64,000 nucleotides of DNA from Metopolophium dirhodum (Eukaryota; Arthropoda; Insecta; Hemiptera; Aphididae): assembly GCF_019925205.1 (NCBI RefSeq), contig NC_083567.1, positions 12,772,001 through 12,836,000 of the forward strand. Direction: 5' to 3'. The notes under the pieces are model-generated. The model did not search any database and was not told the DNA's origin. It saw nothing but the letters and a program-made list of their open reading frames with translations. The position numbers and the translations under genes are program-made. This document shows positions 1 through 12,799 of this stretch, in pieces (position 1 is the stretch's first letter; the number at the start of each line of letters is the position of its first letter).

Positions 1-899
1 ATGATGTTGGTTTTGACGTCATGTTATATAACACAACAATAGTTAACTTTGTCAGTTGAGATTTAACCTTTATACTATATTGTACTGTCATCGTTCTAGC
101 CAACTCCAGTCTATCTCTTTACAAACACTTAACGGTTTTCTTTTCGAATAAAATTCGTGCCTATTTATATATATTTTAATTTCTTCAAGAAAAATAATAT
201 CAAGTGATTTTTGATTATGTTGTCTTCTGTGAGTAAAAATTGTTATAATTTATTTCGTGCAATGCAGAGGTGTAATCATATATTTCTTTTGAAATGTTCA
301 ATAACGGGGTCATTCTAAGGATTGTAAATTATAATAGGACAATATACCTAACTCATATAATATATTGTATTATTATCTGTGTTTAAATCTATTCTGATTC
401 AACTGCACAAAGTGGCTGTGATTAGCGAGGCACACTATTAATAATAACGTAACGTTGTAAAAATATTTAAACTCTATGAATAGCCAATTGGTATGTAACA
501 AAATAATATGTAATTTAAAAAGCAGTGACCTATAACGCTTATGATTAATATGACTCTTAAAAAATAGATGGGATTTTTGATTCGTGTAATCGTTCAAGTA
601 CCTGATTAAAGAAATATAATTATAAATAAACGAGTACACTATGAACTTTGGGTTTATGTTGTATAAAAAAACGTTTACTTATAAGTTACAACGCTTATGA
701 GTTATACGAATCATTAAAACCAGATGTGATTTTTGAACAATGTAATTATGTTTAGTATTTACAATCCTGCAATAAACATAGGCAATAATTTTTCAAAATA
801 GTAGACACTCATGATTATTCATTAGAGATAAATTAAAGCTATCGAAGTCTTTTAGCTTAGAATTTTAAACAAATATAACAGGTATTATCATTTACCACA
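1..899. other. AT-rich flank without a recognisable gene
   Basis: No open reading frame here resembles a known protein. The stretch 592-637 matches 4591-4636 at about 40 of 46 positions. At 4591-4636 the matching bases include the last codons and stop of the first OR gene plus its 3' flank, so this may be the decayed end of another OR copy lying upstream. The rest is AT-rich sequence with no visible structure. Confidence 0.4.
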
Positions 900-1835
900 A
901 ATTTAAAATGGTTACTTACACTGACGCCTCAAAAACAGAAAAAGGTGTAGGAATAGCAATAACTAACGAAGATTTCAGTACTAGACTCAAACTCCCTGAA
1001 AGCTGTTCTATATTCACGGCCGAAGCCATATCTATAAGTATACTCAAAACGGTAGAACACAAAATACATGATCATGGAAACATTCGTAAAAGCAATATAA
1101 TTCTGTCAGACTCACTTTCCACACTCATGCACCTAAAAAATACCCATAACAGTATAACACCGCAGATATCGCAACACTTATACCACAAAAATTAAGCCGA
1201 GCAAGTAAAACAGAATTCAAAATATCACTAATCTGGGTTCCGGTGCACAGTGACAAAGAAGGAAACGAAAAGGCAGACCAAGAAGCTAAAAAAGCAGTAG
1301 AATACACAGGTATCCTCAGATTAAATATTACTACTTTTGCAGATATAAAAACCAAATTAAAGAACTGATTAAAATCATATGGCAAACACACTGGCTCGAA
1401 CAAAACAATAAATTAAGAAAAAATTAAAACCCAATCTTCAGATGGCCTAACTTCTTCACGGAAAGAAGAGAAAAAGTTATAATAAACAGACTCCACATCG
1501 GACACACACGACAAACGCATGGTATCTCATAGCGAAGGATGAAAAACCAATGTTTACCTAACTATCAGTCAACAATATCCTTACAAAATGCCTTTAGTAT
1601 ACAGAGGAACTTGACAAAATCAACATCCCCAACACCATAGACGCAGAACTCTGATCGAACGCAGACACCTGAACCTACCAAGTTTTAACTTTTTGAGACA
1701 ATCTGAATTGTTCGATTTAATTTAAATATTATAATTAAGAATATACATTAAAAAAAAATAACTGTAATTAATATAACAGCAACAACTAATGGCCGTCGTC
1801 GCTGATGTTTTGTTTTAGATCAAAAAAAAAAAAAT
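900..1835 (+). mobile_element. Degraded jockey-type LINE 3' end (RNase H region)
   Basis: The reading frame from 908 encodes an RNase H start with YTDASKTEKGVGIAI, then IFTAEAISI and ILSDSLSTL, the usual order in LINE RNase H domains. A frameshift near 1165 moves the rest into another frame, where the motif WVPVHSDKEGNEKADQEAKK (about 1238-1300) gives the final catalytic region. After that the reading frame breaks repeatedly. An A-rich tail ends near 1835. The reverse transcriptase is absent, so this is a 5'-truncated dead copy on the same strand as the OR genes. Confidence 0.8.
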
Positions 1836-1997
1836 AATAAAATGAATTAAAAATATTATTTTAATTTTATATTAAATAACGGTATAATATTAAAAATTAA
1901 AACATTTGGTAATATTTGTTATGCTTATTAATTTGTATGTATTTTATTAATATAAATGTATACTTTATTTGTTTAATAGTCGAAGAACTTAATAAGA

Positions 1998-4604
1998 ATG
2001 GAATTGCAGAATGAGAATTCAATAATTAATTTGAAGTTCATGAAAATTACCGGAATGTATCAATTAATAAGACAATCAGATTGCTTAAAAATATTCAATA
2101 TGAATATTTATAAGATTTCATTCATCGCGCAAATACTAATCCTTTCTATTTCTACGATAATGAATTTATATAGCATTTATTCTTGTATAAATGATGTAAA
2201 TCAAATATTCCATTATAGTGTAATGATTTTCGCTACTAACTTTGCAATTTATAAGTATTACTTTATAATCAAAAATGCTAAAACCATTTGGAATTTTGCG
2301 CATATGATGTCTACCAATTTCTTATGTTATAAAGACCACACAAAAGAAATGTATAAAGTTGCTCGAACTAGATGCTCAACTATAACATTGATTTCCCTTG
2401 CTTTGTGGTCTTCTAATGTATTATATTGGAGCTTGTCACCAATTTTAAGCAATAATAGTTATTTAAAAGTAAAATTCGAAGATGGCGTATACAATTACCG
2501 CTTAAATGTTCTTGGTTTAGTATATCCGGTAACTGATACATTTTACAATAAATATTTCCACGTATTTTATATAATCGAAACAGTTTGGCTGATATTGTGG
2601 GGTAATATTATGTGGGTTTTTGATATTTTAATGATTTCAGTGTGTATAAGTATTGAATACCAACTTAAAACTATTTCTGAATCGTACAGTAGTCTAGGCC
2701 TCAAACATAATGAATTAACGAGTGAGTTAAATATTTCAAAATATTATCGACTTTATATATCCAAATAGAAAATTTCGACAGAAAAAACATTCAAAAAGGT
2801 ATTTTACTTGTATTTATACGCAGGTAACATTAAAAGTACCATAAGCGTTAAAGCTATCTCAGATTTAGAAGTACTAATTCAAGATCAACAAAATATTTAC
2901 GAGTAAGATTATATATATTAAGAGGATGCTACACAGTCATTTGTTGTCTCCGTGTTATAAGTGCATACCATAACAAATGTACGCTCAGTGGATCACGTTT
3001 AGCTCTGGTAGTTTAAGAACCGCGTAAATCGACCTATTATATGAGATTTGATGGTAAGAACGTTATATGTGTTTGTAATATGTCTGTTTTTATGATAGTT
3101 CAATTTTTAGCAAGTTATGCGTATTCAATATATCGTAAATTATAAATGCTCATAACTCACTTTAAAACTGAGTTATTATAAAAAAAAAAAAACCACATAC
3201 GAACATTGACAATGTTCTTACCTTTAAGTTTTATAATAGGTATAGTCAATCTAATTTTTAAACTAACAAAGTTAAACGTGATCTGCTGGGCACACATTTG
3301 TTATGTTACGCATTTGTCAGACGGAGACAACAAATAGCTGTGTAGCTTACTGTGTAGCGTCCTTTTAATGTAAATGTAGACCAACAATAAATTAACAATA
3401 AAATGTATAACTATGATGATTTTTTAGCGATATAGGGGTAGTTCAACTATAATTACTTAGAGATTGGTTACTTATTGTCAGCAACTTAGTATTTTTAGAT
3501 ATAAATTTTCAAAACAATGAAATTCTTAAACAATTTTATGTTTTTAGAAAAATGAAAAATGTGTATCAAATACTTAAACCATTTACATTTATTCAAGTGG
3601 CAGCTGAGTCATTTCAAATTATTTTACAGGCTTGTATGATTTTAAAGGTGGATTTATTACTATTGCAAAAACGTTTTGTCTTATATTAATACATATTTGT
3701 GTTTTAGTTTTATTTTGACGGATTATTATCATCAGCATATTTTCTTAAGTTCTTATTTCCAGAAATTACATATTCATGCCATTTATTCCTCACTTGCTAC
3801 TTGTTTAGCATTGTCGATGAACAAGTATGTATAGTTTAAACTGTGAATTATAATTTGGTTCTGTGTCAAAATATTTCTGGCTTAAGAATTAGAACATAAT
3901 ATTATAATATGCACAATGCACATAGTTCATATTATGCGAGTAATGAGTATTATCAGAACCAATTAAATTTAAGACATTAAGACATTAATACCTAATATTA
4001 TACTTTATAATAACATTTTTTTTAAAAAGTTAATTATTTTTAAATTATGGTTTAATTTGATTTTAGTCCAGAAAATTATATACATTTTAGGTACCTACTT
4101 TTATATTTTAAATTTAAATTTTATTTTAGAAGGAATCTATGAACTTTGCTCTTTATAGTAGTAATTGGACGGACATGAGTATTAAATTCAAAAAGTTACT
4201 ATTGTTAACAATGCGAATGAATGATGCTGAGAATTTGAAGATGAAAATATCGATGAATAGAATGGTTAATATGGAAATGTTTGCGGATGTAAGAACAATA
4301 ATAATTATAATGATTTAATTTATTCCATTATAGTAGGCAATTACGTTTATTTATTTTGTTTTTTAAACACTGTTGAGTTTAATATAATATATAACAATGA
4401 CGTATTCAAAACAATATATCTATAGATAAGATGCATATAACTGTAGATTATATTGTAGGTTGGATGGTATATTTTATACAATTGTATTAAATTTATATTT
4501 TATAATCAGTTAAAAATATTATTGTGTTTATTACATTTTTGTTTTAGGTTATGCACACAGCATATCGTATAGTATCAGTGATGATGAAGAGTTATAGTAC
4601 TTGA
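1998..4604 (+). CDS. Odorant receptor (7tm_6 family), six exons, intact
   Basis: Insect odorant receptor, a seven-pass membrane ligand-gated cation channel subunit that works with Orco in olfactory neurons (family knowledge). Coding exons by splice-site reading: 1998-2721, 2824-2902, 3548-3647, 3708-3824, 4130-4288, 4548-4604. All introns are GT-AG, with phases 1, 2, 0, 0, 0, giving 411 codons and TGA. Exon 1 encodes the N-terminus with LKFMKITGMYQLI and about four hydrophobic segments. Exon 3 encodes a segment starting FIQVAAESF. Exons 5 and 6 carry the conserved C-terminal part (MNFALYSSNWTDMSIKFKK, then AYRIVSVMMKSYST). The length is normal for ORs. Intron 2 carries a 443-bp inverted-repeat element. 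The ligand cannot be predicted. The start ATG was chosen because it aligns with the starts of the two sister genes. It is not Orco-like. Confidence 0.9.
2922..3364. mobile_element. TTAA-flanked inverted-repeat MITE in OR intron 2
   Basis: The left end (GAGGATGCTACACAG, then ATTTGTTGTCTCCGT) is the imperfect reverse complement of the right end (ACGGAGACAACAAAT, then CTGTGTAGC and GCGTCCTT). The similarity continues inward for well over 100 bp, including GATCACGTTTA on both arms. TTAA lies on each side (2918-2921 and 3365-3368), the duplication typical of piggyBac-type elements. The right arm has an extra copy of the GCTACACAG segment. No protein is encoded. A related partial right end appears at about 6500-6635. 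Confidence 0.75.
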
Positions 4605-4772
4605 TTAATGGAATATAATTATAAATATACGAGTACCTCGGGTCTGTGTTATGTACAATTATCTTGTAGTTGACGTGCATTTTTATTTTGTAAACCAACA
4701 AAATTATTTCTGTAATACATTTTTTATTTTATAGAAGTAAGAATTTAGACAAAAAATCATAATATTAAAGAT

Positions 4773-5120
4773 ACCGGGTAATTTTTTTATCAAACAACAC
4801 TCAATATTTCAAAAAGTGTAAATTTTTTGAAAATATTTTTTTTTATAGTTTCTAGTCGATTATAAAACAATGTTTTTTAAGTTTTTTACTTTTTTGAATG
4901 ACAACATAGGGTTTTAATTATATAATCCAAAGCAGAATATTTTTCTTAGTATTTCGATACATGAAAATCGAATTTTAGGTGATTAGTTTATGAGTTATAA
5001 GTATTCAAAGTTTTGATGAGTGGTGAAGTGGACAAACATTTCCCGGGGTAACCCTGTATCACTCAACTGCGCTCATCTAAAATTTAAACACTTATAACTC
5101 ATAAACAATAACTTTCACAC
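4773..5120. repeat. Partial foldback repeat (ACCGGGTAA family)
   Basis: The left arm (TATGAGTTATAAGTATTC near 4990 and CAGAATATTTTTCTTAG near 4932) pairs with a truncated right arm (CACTTATAACTCATAAAC near 5090) around a centre near 5045. The same architecture recurs at 7243-7930 and, complete, at 16951-17551, so this is a dispersed family. No coding capacity was seen. Confidence 0.6.
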
Positions 5121-5474
5121 GCGAGACATTTTTGAATGGGCGGCCTCTACACACTACATAATATATATTTATATAATGATGTGTACTATTATACCACCCA
5201 GCAAAACTATAATACGATAGAAATATCATGCAACTTCTATAATGTTTAATATTTTAAAACAGCACGCCCAGAAGCATAAATCTTAAAAATAATACTATCT
5301 TACCAACGACAAGACCACCAAATGGAAATTTTCGGCCCTATCATCGGAAATGTTCGCACTGAAATAGTGGAAGGTTGTTTTCGCCACTACCTATAGCGAA
5401 TAGCTTCAAAATAGTCCGTATAAATCCCGAAAAATACCAGTCAGCTACTCGAAGACAACAAAGACAACAATTTT

Positions 5475-6060
5475 AGATTCTGCGCGGAGGGATAAATGTA
5501 TTGATATTTTAATGATGTATGTTTTTTTTCTATCGTCACGGTTTGGAGCAGTAAAACTGCTTCGATTTTCTTCAACAGTATCTTGTTCGATAGGAAAGTG
5601 AATCTAGTTGGTGCGTTGGGGAGGTCAAATTTTAAAACTCCCGATACCTAGTTTTCAAAAGCGCCGGAAAACATCATAAAATTAAGGAAACCGGGAATTT
5701 GTACGTAAAATCGGTTTTTGACAAAATCGATTTTGGTTTTTGGTGTAACTTTAAAACAAATTAATGTATATACATGACATTTTCACTGGTTGTTTATATT
5801 TGCATTTTCTATACACGACAAAATGTTGATTTGTTTTGAACTGTTTAGAAACATTTTCAGTTTCCAATTTTATAATTTTTTTTTCTATGAATGTCAATAA
5901 AACTTTATTTGTTGGGTAAAAATGATTGAAAATGTAATACAAGGCTCCTACTATATTGTTACAATGACATTTGAAAAATATTAAAAGTCCCTTAGGCACA
6001 GTTTTTTTTATAAGCAATTAAAGTTCAAATCTTGACAAAATACGGAAAAATCACGAATAA
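5475..6060 (+). repeat. GATTCTGAGCG-ended repeat, partial copy
   Basis: It begins AGATTCTGCGCGGAGGGAT and continues through GGTCAAATTTTAAAACTCCC and GATTTTGGTTTTTGGTGTAA. These stretches match, as reverse complement, the right part of the most complete copy at 41859-43027. The short open frame inside (5751-6017, minus) is a by-product of the repeat. Confidence 0.6.
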
Positions 6061-7242
6061 TAGTATATTATTTTAAGTTGAGAATTCATAAAAATTTTTT
6101 TTTTAAATCTAAGATCTGAAAATGTAATACGTACAAGATTATTCATAAGTTTGTCTATCTTTATCAAAAAAAAAAAAAAATTATAATAGTTCAATTCACT
6201 CTAATATAAAAAAAAAATGTGAAAGTCTCACGACCTATGTGAATATTTAAATGAATATTTAACTTTGATTGGAATTCTAATTTTTATTATTGCATTTTTT
6301 TTCCAACACAATATTAATATTTTTATAAGCATTGGATTTTCATGTTAACTAAACATTCGTCTTTGAATATCGTTTAGTGTAGTGAGGGACACGTAAACGG
6401 AAGTCGAGGGGTGCATAGTGTTTTCCGCGTCTATCCGCTCTGGCAAAGATTTAGGCTCCTGAAGTTGGCAGTATTGTGGATGTTTAACGCTACATCAAAA
6501 ACAAAAAAATTACATAGTTAAACGGATCAGCTATATTCTGAGCGTAAAAATTGATATGCATTTGTGCGTTTGTAAGATGGAGATAACACTGTTACGGTTA
6601 TCGGGTTATTTAAGACTTATATAACGTCCTTTTAAGTGAAACTCGCTGTAATTGTAAATAAAATATTATTATGCATCTATACCTACGTTTTGTTAATAAC
6701 ACTTTAGATTGTTTAAACCATATATTAAAGGCAATCGACGATTTTTTTTTTTATTGTGTCTCAGAAATAATTTAATAAAAATAAAATAGGTATTTTAATG
6801 CTATAGTCATTATTATCATTCAATAATATTACCATGTTGTTAATTATTATGTCTTCATTCGTTATAATATAAAATATAAATACATAAAAAAACCCCTTTA
6901 AAAATGAGGTCCTCTTGTATTGATTAAATGAACGGTAATTAAGAAACAATAAATGAATAACACATAATATGAATATGAAAACGTTTATTTCATTTATGTT
7001 GCGAGGAAATTGTTTTATATTTTCAGTTGTGTTTCTACTGAGTCGACTATAGTACCTATACATTAATTTATTTCACAACTGAAGTGCTTTCATTTCCGAG
7101 CGCAAGCCAGAAAGTATAAATAATCATTTAAATTACTAAAGTTTTGTGTTGTGATTAACTTCTTATTGGTAGACTACTTATCGGTACTTAAATTATTTTT
7201 GAAAATACGTATTTCACATTTATCTGAGACAAGATTTGTCGT

Positions 7243-7930
7243 TATACAAGGTGATTATTTTTTCAGTAAACACTAACTAATGTGTTGTAAAGATTTTAAG
7301 TTTTTGAAAATATTTTAGATAATATGAAGTCATCTCAAAACAAAAATGTTTGAAAAATAATTCTATTCCATTCTCGCAATATCGTTGTAATTTGTTTAAT
7401 TGTTTACTTTTTTCAATAACAGCATACATATTTTTTAGTTTCATATTCCTGAGCAGAATATTTTTTTGAAAATTTCAATAAGTAAAATTAAAATTTCTTA
7501 CAAATACCTAGTTAACTCATTATAGTTATAGTGCGTAGGTATAAAGTATTTTACATTTAGTACATAAGTATTTAATGTTTTGCGTATCATAATAGTATTG
7601 TAGGAGTGGTATTGGAGTACATGGGACCAACATTATATTACATAATACATAGTATCCTTGAAGATCCACTCAATTCTTTTCATCTAAACTTTAAAACTTA
7701 AACACATATAAGTTACAACTAATAAATAACAGCAACTCGCTCGAAAGTATTATTTTATAAATTATATGTATTGAAATTTTCTGGAAAATATTCTGCGATT
7801 TGGAATATGAAATAAAAGAAGTATGCTGACATTCAAAATACTAAATAACTTACAATATTAAAATAATAAAAAGTAGTAAAGTTGACTTCACATTAGGTAT
7901 GTAAGAAAAATATCTTCAAAATAACGTGAA
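7243..7930. repeat. Foldback repeat, second copy
   Basis: It starts ACAAGGTGATTATTTTTTC. Its left arm contains CAGAATATTTTTTTGAAAA and its right arm the counterpart GGAAAATATTCTGCGATTTG, with an arm centre near 7620. The outer right arm (GACTTCACATT) pairs with AATATGAAGTC on the left. The boundaries are approximate. Confidence 0.5.
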
Positions 7931-8048
7931 TTCTTATCGAGGTAATAAGTGTTTATTCTTTACTGTTAAAAAAATTACAGAGTGTATGTATGATATATAG
8001 ATTATTAATTGTTATTATTTTAGTGTATTTCAAATTTTCAAAAACAAT

Positions 8049-11000
8049 ATGAATCCCAATGATGAGCAAAACTATATAGTTAATCTGAAGTTAATGAAAA
8101 TTACTGGTTTCTATCACCTGATAAGTCCACGCGCTCCAAAGTATTTTGGATTCAACGTTTATAAAGTTACAGCTGCATTAGAAGTTATGACTGGTTTATT
8201 CTCAATCACAATGCTTTTTTTAAGCTCATATTATTACCTGGATAATACTAATGAACTAATGAGTCACTTCATGTTGGTTGTGGCAATTTTTTTTTCAACT
8301 TTAAAAATATTTTGGGTATCCAGGAATTCAGAAACAATTTGGAATAATATGGATATGACTTGCATCAATTTCCTATCGTACACAGGGCATAAAAAAGAAA
8401 TACTTAAAAAAGCGCGAGCTAAATCAATGTCAACAACAATCCTTTTCGTCATACTTTGGTCTTCTGTGACCGTTGCTTGGTCTATATCACCATTTTTTGT
8501 CAAAGACGTATATTTGGACGTTAAATTCAAAGATGAAACACGCCGATTCCGCTATAATTCACTTAACTACGTGTATCCAATTAGTGAAGAATTCTACAAT
8601 GAACATTTTTTATATTTTTATGTCGTTGAAATGCTCTCAGTCATATTTTGGGGTCATGGTACAGTGGCCTACGATACTTTTGTGATTTCAATATGTATTA
8701 CAATTGCATTCCAACTGAAAACAATTGCTGTATCCTACATCAGTCTGAACGACAGAAAGGGTAAGTTGTGTTCAAATTAATTATCTAGACATGATGTCAT
8801 ATTTAACTTAAAAATAACATTATCTGAATTTTGATTAACTAATGGTTGTATTCAGGTGATATAAAAAATCTTAAAGATAATGATTTAGAAGCCATGTTTA
8901 ATTTAAAACTATTAATTCAAGACCAACAAAATATGTTCAAGTAATTATTGGTTATTTATGGTTTGATAATTCAATACATTAAAATATGTAATGGTAATTT
9001 AATTCAATACCTATATTATTGTTTTAAATTATTTTTGATTTATTTTAGATTTTTACATGGAATTATTAGACCTAAGTAAATTTATAATACAATGATTTCA
9101 GAAAAATAAAAGAAATATATAAAATATTTGAACCTGTGACATTTGTTCAACTAGCCGCTCAATCAATGTTAATTATACTTCAAGCTTATATGATATTTAT
9201 AGTAAACACTTCTAAAAATAATACTTAAAAATGTTCATTAAATATATATATATTTTTTTAGAACCATTATAATGGTTATTCTTTATTATCAGTTCCGATA
9301 ATAAAACTGGTTGTAACCGTAGCACCAAATATAATACATTTATTCATCACGTGCTATTTATATACCAACATAAATCATCAAGTAAGTAAAGTTTTTTCAC
9401 ATAATTTAGATTCTGATGTATTTTTGAATACAATATGAAAGTGCTTAAAAAGTGGCAAGTTGGTACCGGTCTGCTGTACATTAGGTGTCGTGTAGGTAGT
9501 ATAGGTCACTGTAATGGTCAATGAATGTGTTATATTTTGATTCAATGATATTTGGTATTGTATATTTGCATACGTAAAATGATTCTGAGCGAAAACGGTG
9601 TGTCAGCCTAAACTAAATATACTAAATATTTATATTTGTTATTCAAGTAATTTATTTTACTAATAATAATGATAATAATTATAATACAGTAAATTGAATT
9701 AATTTTTGCCGAAAACATTGAATTTAAAAATGTCAATGTGTGTATACAATAATATAATAATAAACGTTAAATTGTTTTAAGGTTAGATCAAGTACCAAGG
9801 ATAATATTTTTAAAATACAACGAAATAACTAAAATTGTTATTCTTTGTTAATATATCTATATAAAAAAAAATTGTAGTAAATTTTCAATTTATTTGACAC
9901 AACGAAAAAAATTGTATCGACATTATTTTTTTATTAAATAAATACTAAAAAAAATTACATAATTATAAATGTATATAAATACCTAACTTCATTGTTGAAT
10001 TACAACAAAAAATCGAAAATTGATTGAGGAGAAATAGTTACTTAATGGGAGAAAATCTTATGTTAAAAAAACTTAAACTTCAAACTCTCATAAGAAATTT
10101 ATTTGACTTTCCGGTAAACTGTTTTTGTTATATGTAGAAAAACGTTTGAGAATTCTTGTATTATTTTTTTAAATCTTAGCTATAAAAAGATATATTTGTA
10201 TTATAATAATATTGTATCTCCCAAGTGGAGACATTTAGGAAAGCGACATCTAGGGTTTGACATACACGCCCTTTTTGCTGAATACAGAAACAACGATGTT
10301 CGTTCTGTCATGTGACATTTTGGACCGAACGGGAAGTATATATTATATGTGCCTGTTGATCATCTTTCGTTATTGTCGATGTCAGAAGAGAAATCCTTGA
10401 TAACCATCTGCCTATGAGTTGCACGAAATAATACTCGACCCTCCTATGTGACCCGTATCACCTTGGGTCGTTGAGAGTTAATGACTTTGCCTGGTTCCCG
10501 TATATTTTTTTTTCATCCTTCCAAAATATTTTACCAAATATGAATAGAAAATTCGTGCAAACACTTCTTAATTTTTATGCACAAATTGCAATTAAATTAT
10601 GTACGGAAGTTAAAAAAACCGGTGGAAGTCACTCTACTGTAATAGTATATTATATGTGGCGATTGCGGGAGGTGAGCTATTTCAGTAGCGGGCGATGAGT
10701 GTGACACAAGCCGCGGGTGAGGGACGCATTTCGCCCAACAAGCCCAGATTAAGGGGGGTTCAAGAGGGGCACGGTCTTGGGGCCCATAATATATTTTTAC
10801 GCGTCCAATATAGTTTTAAAAAAAAATTATGTAAGTAGTTAGGTATGTATAGGTAAATTATTATTAATAATTATAAAATGATATGTTCTCAATTTTATAT
10901 CACGAAAAATTACTATAAATAATGAACTATGTTTGCCAACAATTTTTTTTTTTTTTTTTGAGCATTTTAGATTATCGTTTTAATTATTTGAGTATATAAA

Positions 11001-12578
11001 ACCCGGGGCCCAATTGATCCTTAATCCAGGCTTGTCGCCCAAGACTGAAATTGCCTTCCCGCACGAGCCACACATACTATTTTTTATCAGGCCTCTAAGT
11101 TCATTGATCAGTGTCAACCAGCACTGGTAGCACTATTTGGAATTCCCACTTTACCGCCCGCTGGACGGAAAAAGGTCGATTTCCAACGCTTCAACCGTCA
11201 TGGAAAACGTCCGGCAAATACATTTTTATAAATATTTAATGAAGAAAAAACTAATAAAATCAAAAATGTCTATGAAAAATCACAAAATAAATATTTTTAA
11301 TTAAATACTATAACTAACATTTGGTGAAAAGTTCAAATATCTACAGTTATTCATTTTTAAGTTAACAAAAAAAAAAAAAAAACGATTTTGTCAAAAACTG
11401 GTATTGCGTAAAAATGTCCGTTTTTCTTTAATTTTTTTGTTATTTTCCTGATTATTAAAAAAATGACCGTGAATTTTCCATTTTGACATATCAAAAGAAC
11501 CAACTACATCTAGTTTTCTATCAAAAACTTTCTTCAAAAGCTGAAAATGTATTACTTTTGTACAGATACAAACAGTTTTTTTTTTTTAAAAAACATAATT
11601 GTAAATCGCTCCGCTCAGAAACTAAAATATAACATTCAAAATAAAGAGTAAATTTTACTGTTCACTATTACATTTTATTCATGAATTTTAATTTGATAAT
11701 TACGATTTATGATTATAAATAAATACAGTTTTGAAATACTGATAATAATAAACAATGTAAATAAAGACGAAAATGTATACATGAAGTTATTTATAATATT
11801 GTCAAATTCGTTATTTCAGCAGGATTCAATGAACTTCGCATTATATAGTAGTGATTGGACCGCAATGAGTATCAATTATAAAAAGATGTTATTATTTACT
11901 ATGCGAATGAATGATGCGGAAAAACTGAAACTAAAAATATCACTAAGAAAAATAGTAAACTTAGAAATGTTTGCAAGTGTATGTATTATTTTACCTATAT
12001 CATGTGTGATTATTTTCGAAGCATTACAAATAATGAATACAATAATGTTTCTACCTGCCTACCTAATTTAAATGTTTGGCTTAAAATCTATAATGAAATG
12101 TTTTGAGAGAAGTATAATTTAAATATTTTTAAGTACCTACACATAAAAAAAAATAAATATATACATAGGAAAATTATAATAATTTTAGTAATTTTTATGG
12201 CTATTAAATACAACTTTTTCATAATTTAAAATGTAACTACTTAATTGTAATTCAGATTATTTCAATTTTAAAAATAAAACAAAGTGGCAGTGGCCCACCA
12301 AAGTCTATAATATAATAGAGTAATAGACAATAGTAGAAATTATATAATAATATATTATCCTACCTAGGTACTATAAGTATTTTATTTAATTTTTTTTTAA
12401 TTTTTGATACTTTAAAATCCATAAACCTCTGATACTTATTATAATTATACACTTGTAAATTATTATTATTAGTTTCACATTACTCATTTTATTTTATTCT
12501 TTATTTTAGGTAATGCATTTAACGTATAGTATAATATCGGTGCTGGCAAAAAGTTATGGAAATACTAATACTAAGTAA
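8049..12578 (+). CDS. Odorant receptor (7tm_6 family), six exons, intact
   Basis: Second intact OR. Exons 8049-8760, 8856-8940, 9102-9201, 9262-9381, 11820-11978, 12510-12578 splice with phases 1, 2, 0, 0, 0 into 414 codons and TAA. Residues 14-26 (LKLMKITGFYHLI) match the N-terminus of its neighbours. Hydrophobic segments lie near residues 40-62, 72-90, 127-146 and 188-220, two more are in exons 3 and 4, and the last spans exons 5-6 (QDSMNFALYSSDWTAMSINY to LTYSIISVLAKSYGNTNTK). Exons 3 and 5 have exactly the lengths seen in the other two genes (100 and 159 bp). Intron 4 is swollen to 2.4 kb by nested repeats. An OR function is well supported by family features. Ligand and expression are unknown. 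Confidence 0.92.
9382..11819. other. Repeat-loaded intron 4 of the second OR gene
   Basis: This intron begins with a repeat also seen near 14900-15010: a shared GGTACC/GGTATC...CTGCTGTACA segment, then the GATTCTGAGCG end (9581). A GC-richer block at about 10210-11220 is unlike the surrounding AT-rich DNA and contains a separate MITE at 10739-11034. A reverse copy of the GATTCTGAGCG repeat ends near 11625 (ATCGCTCCGCTCAG). No coding exon was recognised between OR exons 4 and 5. Confidence 0.55.
10739..11034. mobile_element. hAT-type MITE with 8-bp target duplication
   Basis: The ends CAAGCCCAGATTAAGG and CCTTAATCCAGGCTTG are inverted repeats. They are flanked by an exact 8-bp duplication TCGCCCAA (10731-10738 and 11035-11042), the size typical of hAT elements. 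It is 296 bp with no coding potential and lies inside an older GC-richer block, so the insertion is nested. Confidence 0.85.
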
Positions 12579-12799
12579 TACAAGTATTTTACATTGTAAA
12601 CATAATTTAGTTAATGACTATGATCATTCGTCAATGATAAAACATATTTAGATTAAAAAAGTAGTTGGTACATTTAATTTTTTACTGAGCATATTATACT
12701 GTACACTAATCAATAACAATTATGTATTCATCATTATTTTTAACCATTCATGATTTGTATGACAAATATCAGATACCTACTTAATTCGCTGTTTTTAAA

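Larger units (their letters stand above)
4605..8048. other. Interval between the first and second OR genes, repeat-filled
   Basis: No host gene is recognisable. The interval holds a partial foldback repeat (4773-5120), a copy of the GATTCTGAGCG-ended repeat (about 5475-6060), a possible remnant of the TTAA MITE family (about 6500-6635, ending ACGTCCTTTTAA) and a longer foldback repeat (about 7243-7930). The short frames at 5751-6017 and 6761-7063 lie in repeat or AT-rich sequence and show no family signature. Confidence 0.6.

Noticed and set aside
373..639. 88-codon minus-strand frame at the left edge
   Set aside because: Composition is that of random AT-rich DNA, with no domain. It overlaps the OR-end echo at 592-637.
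8473..8685. 70-codon frame in the second OR
   Set aside because: An alternate frame inside OR exon 1.
11709..12071. A 120-codon open frame that could be called a separate gene
   Set aside because: It contains OR exon 5 (11820-11978) read through into the flanking introns. The splice model explains it.
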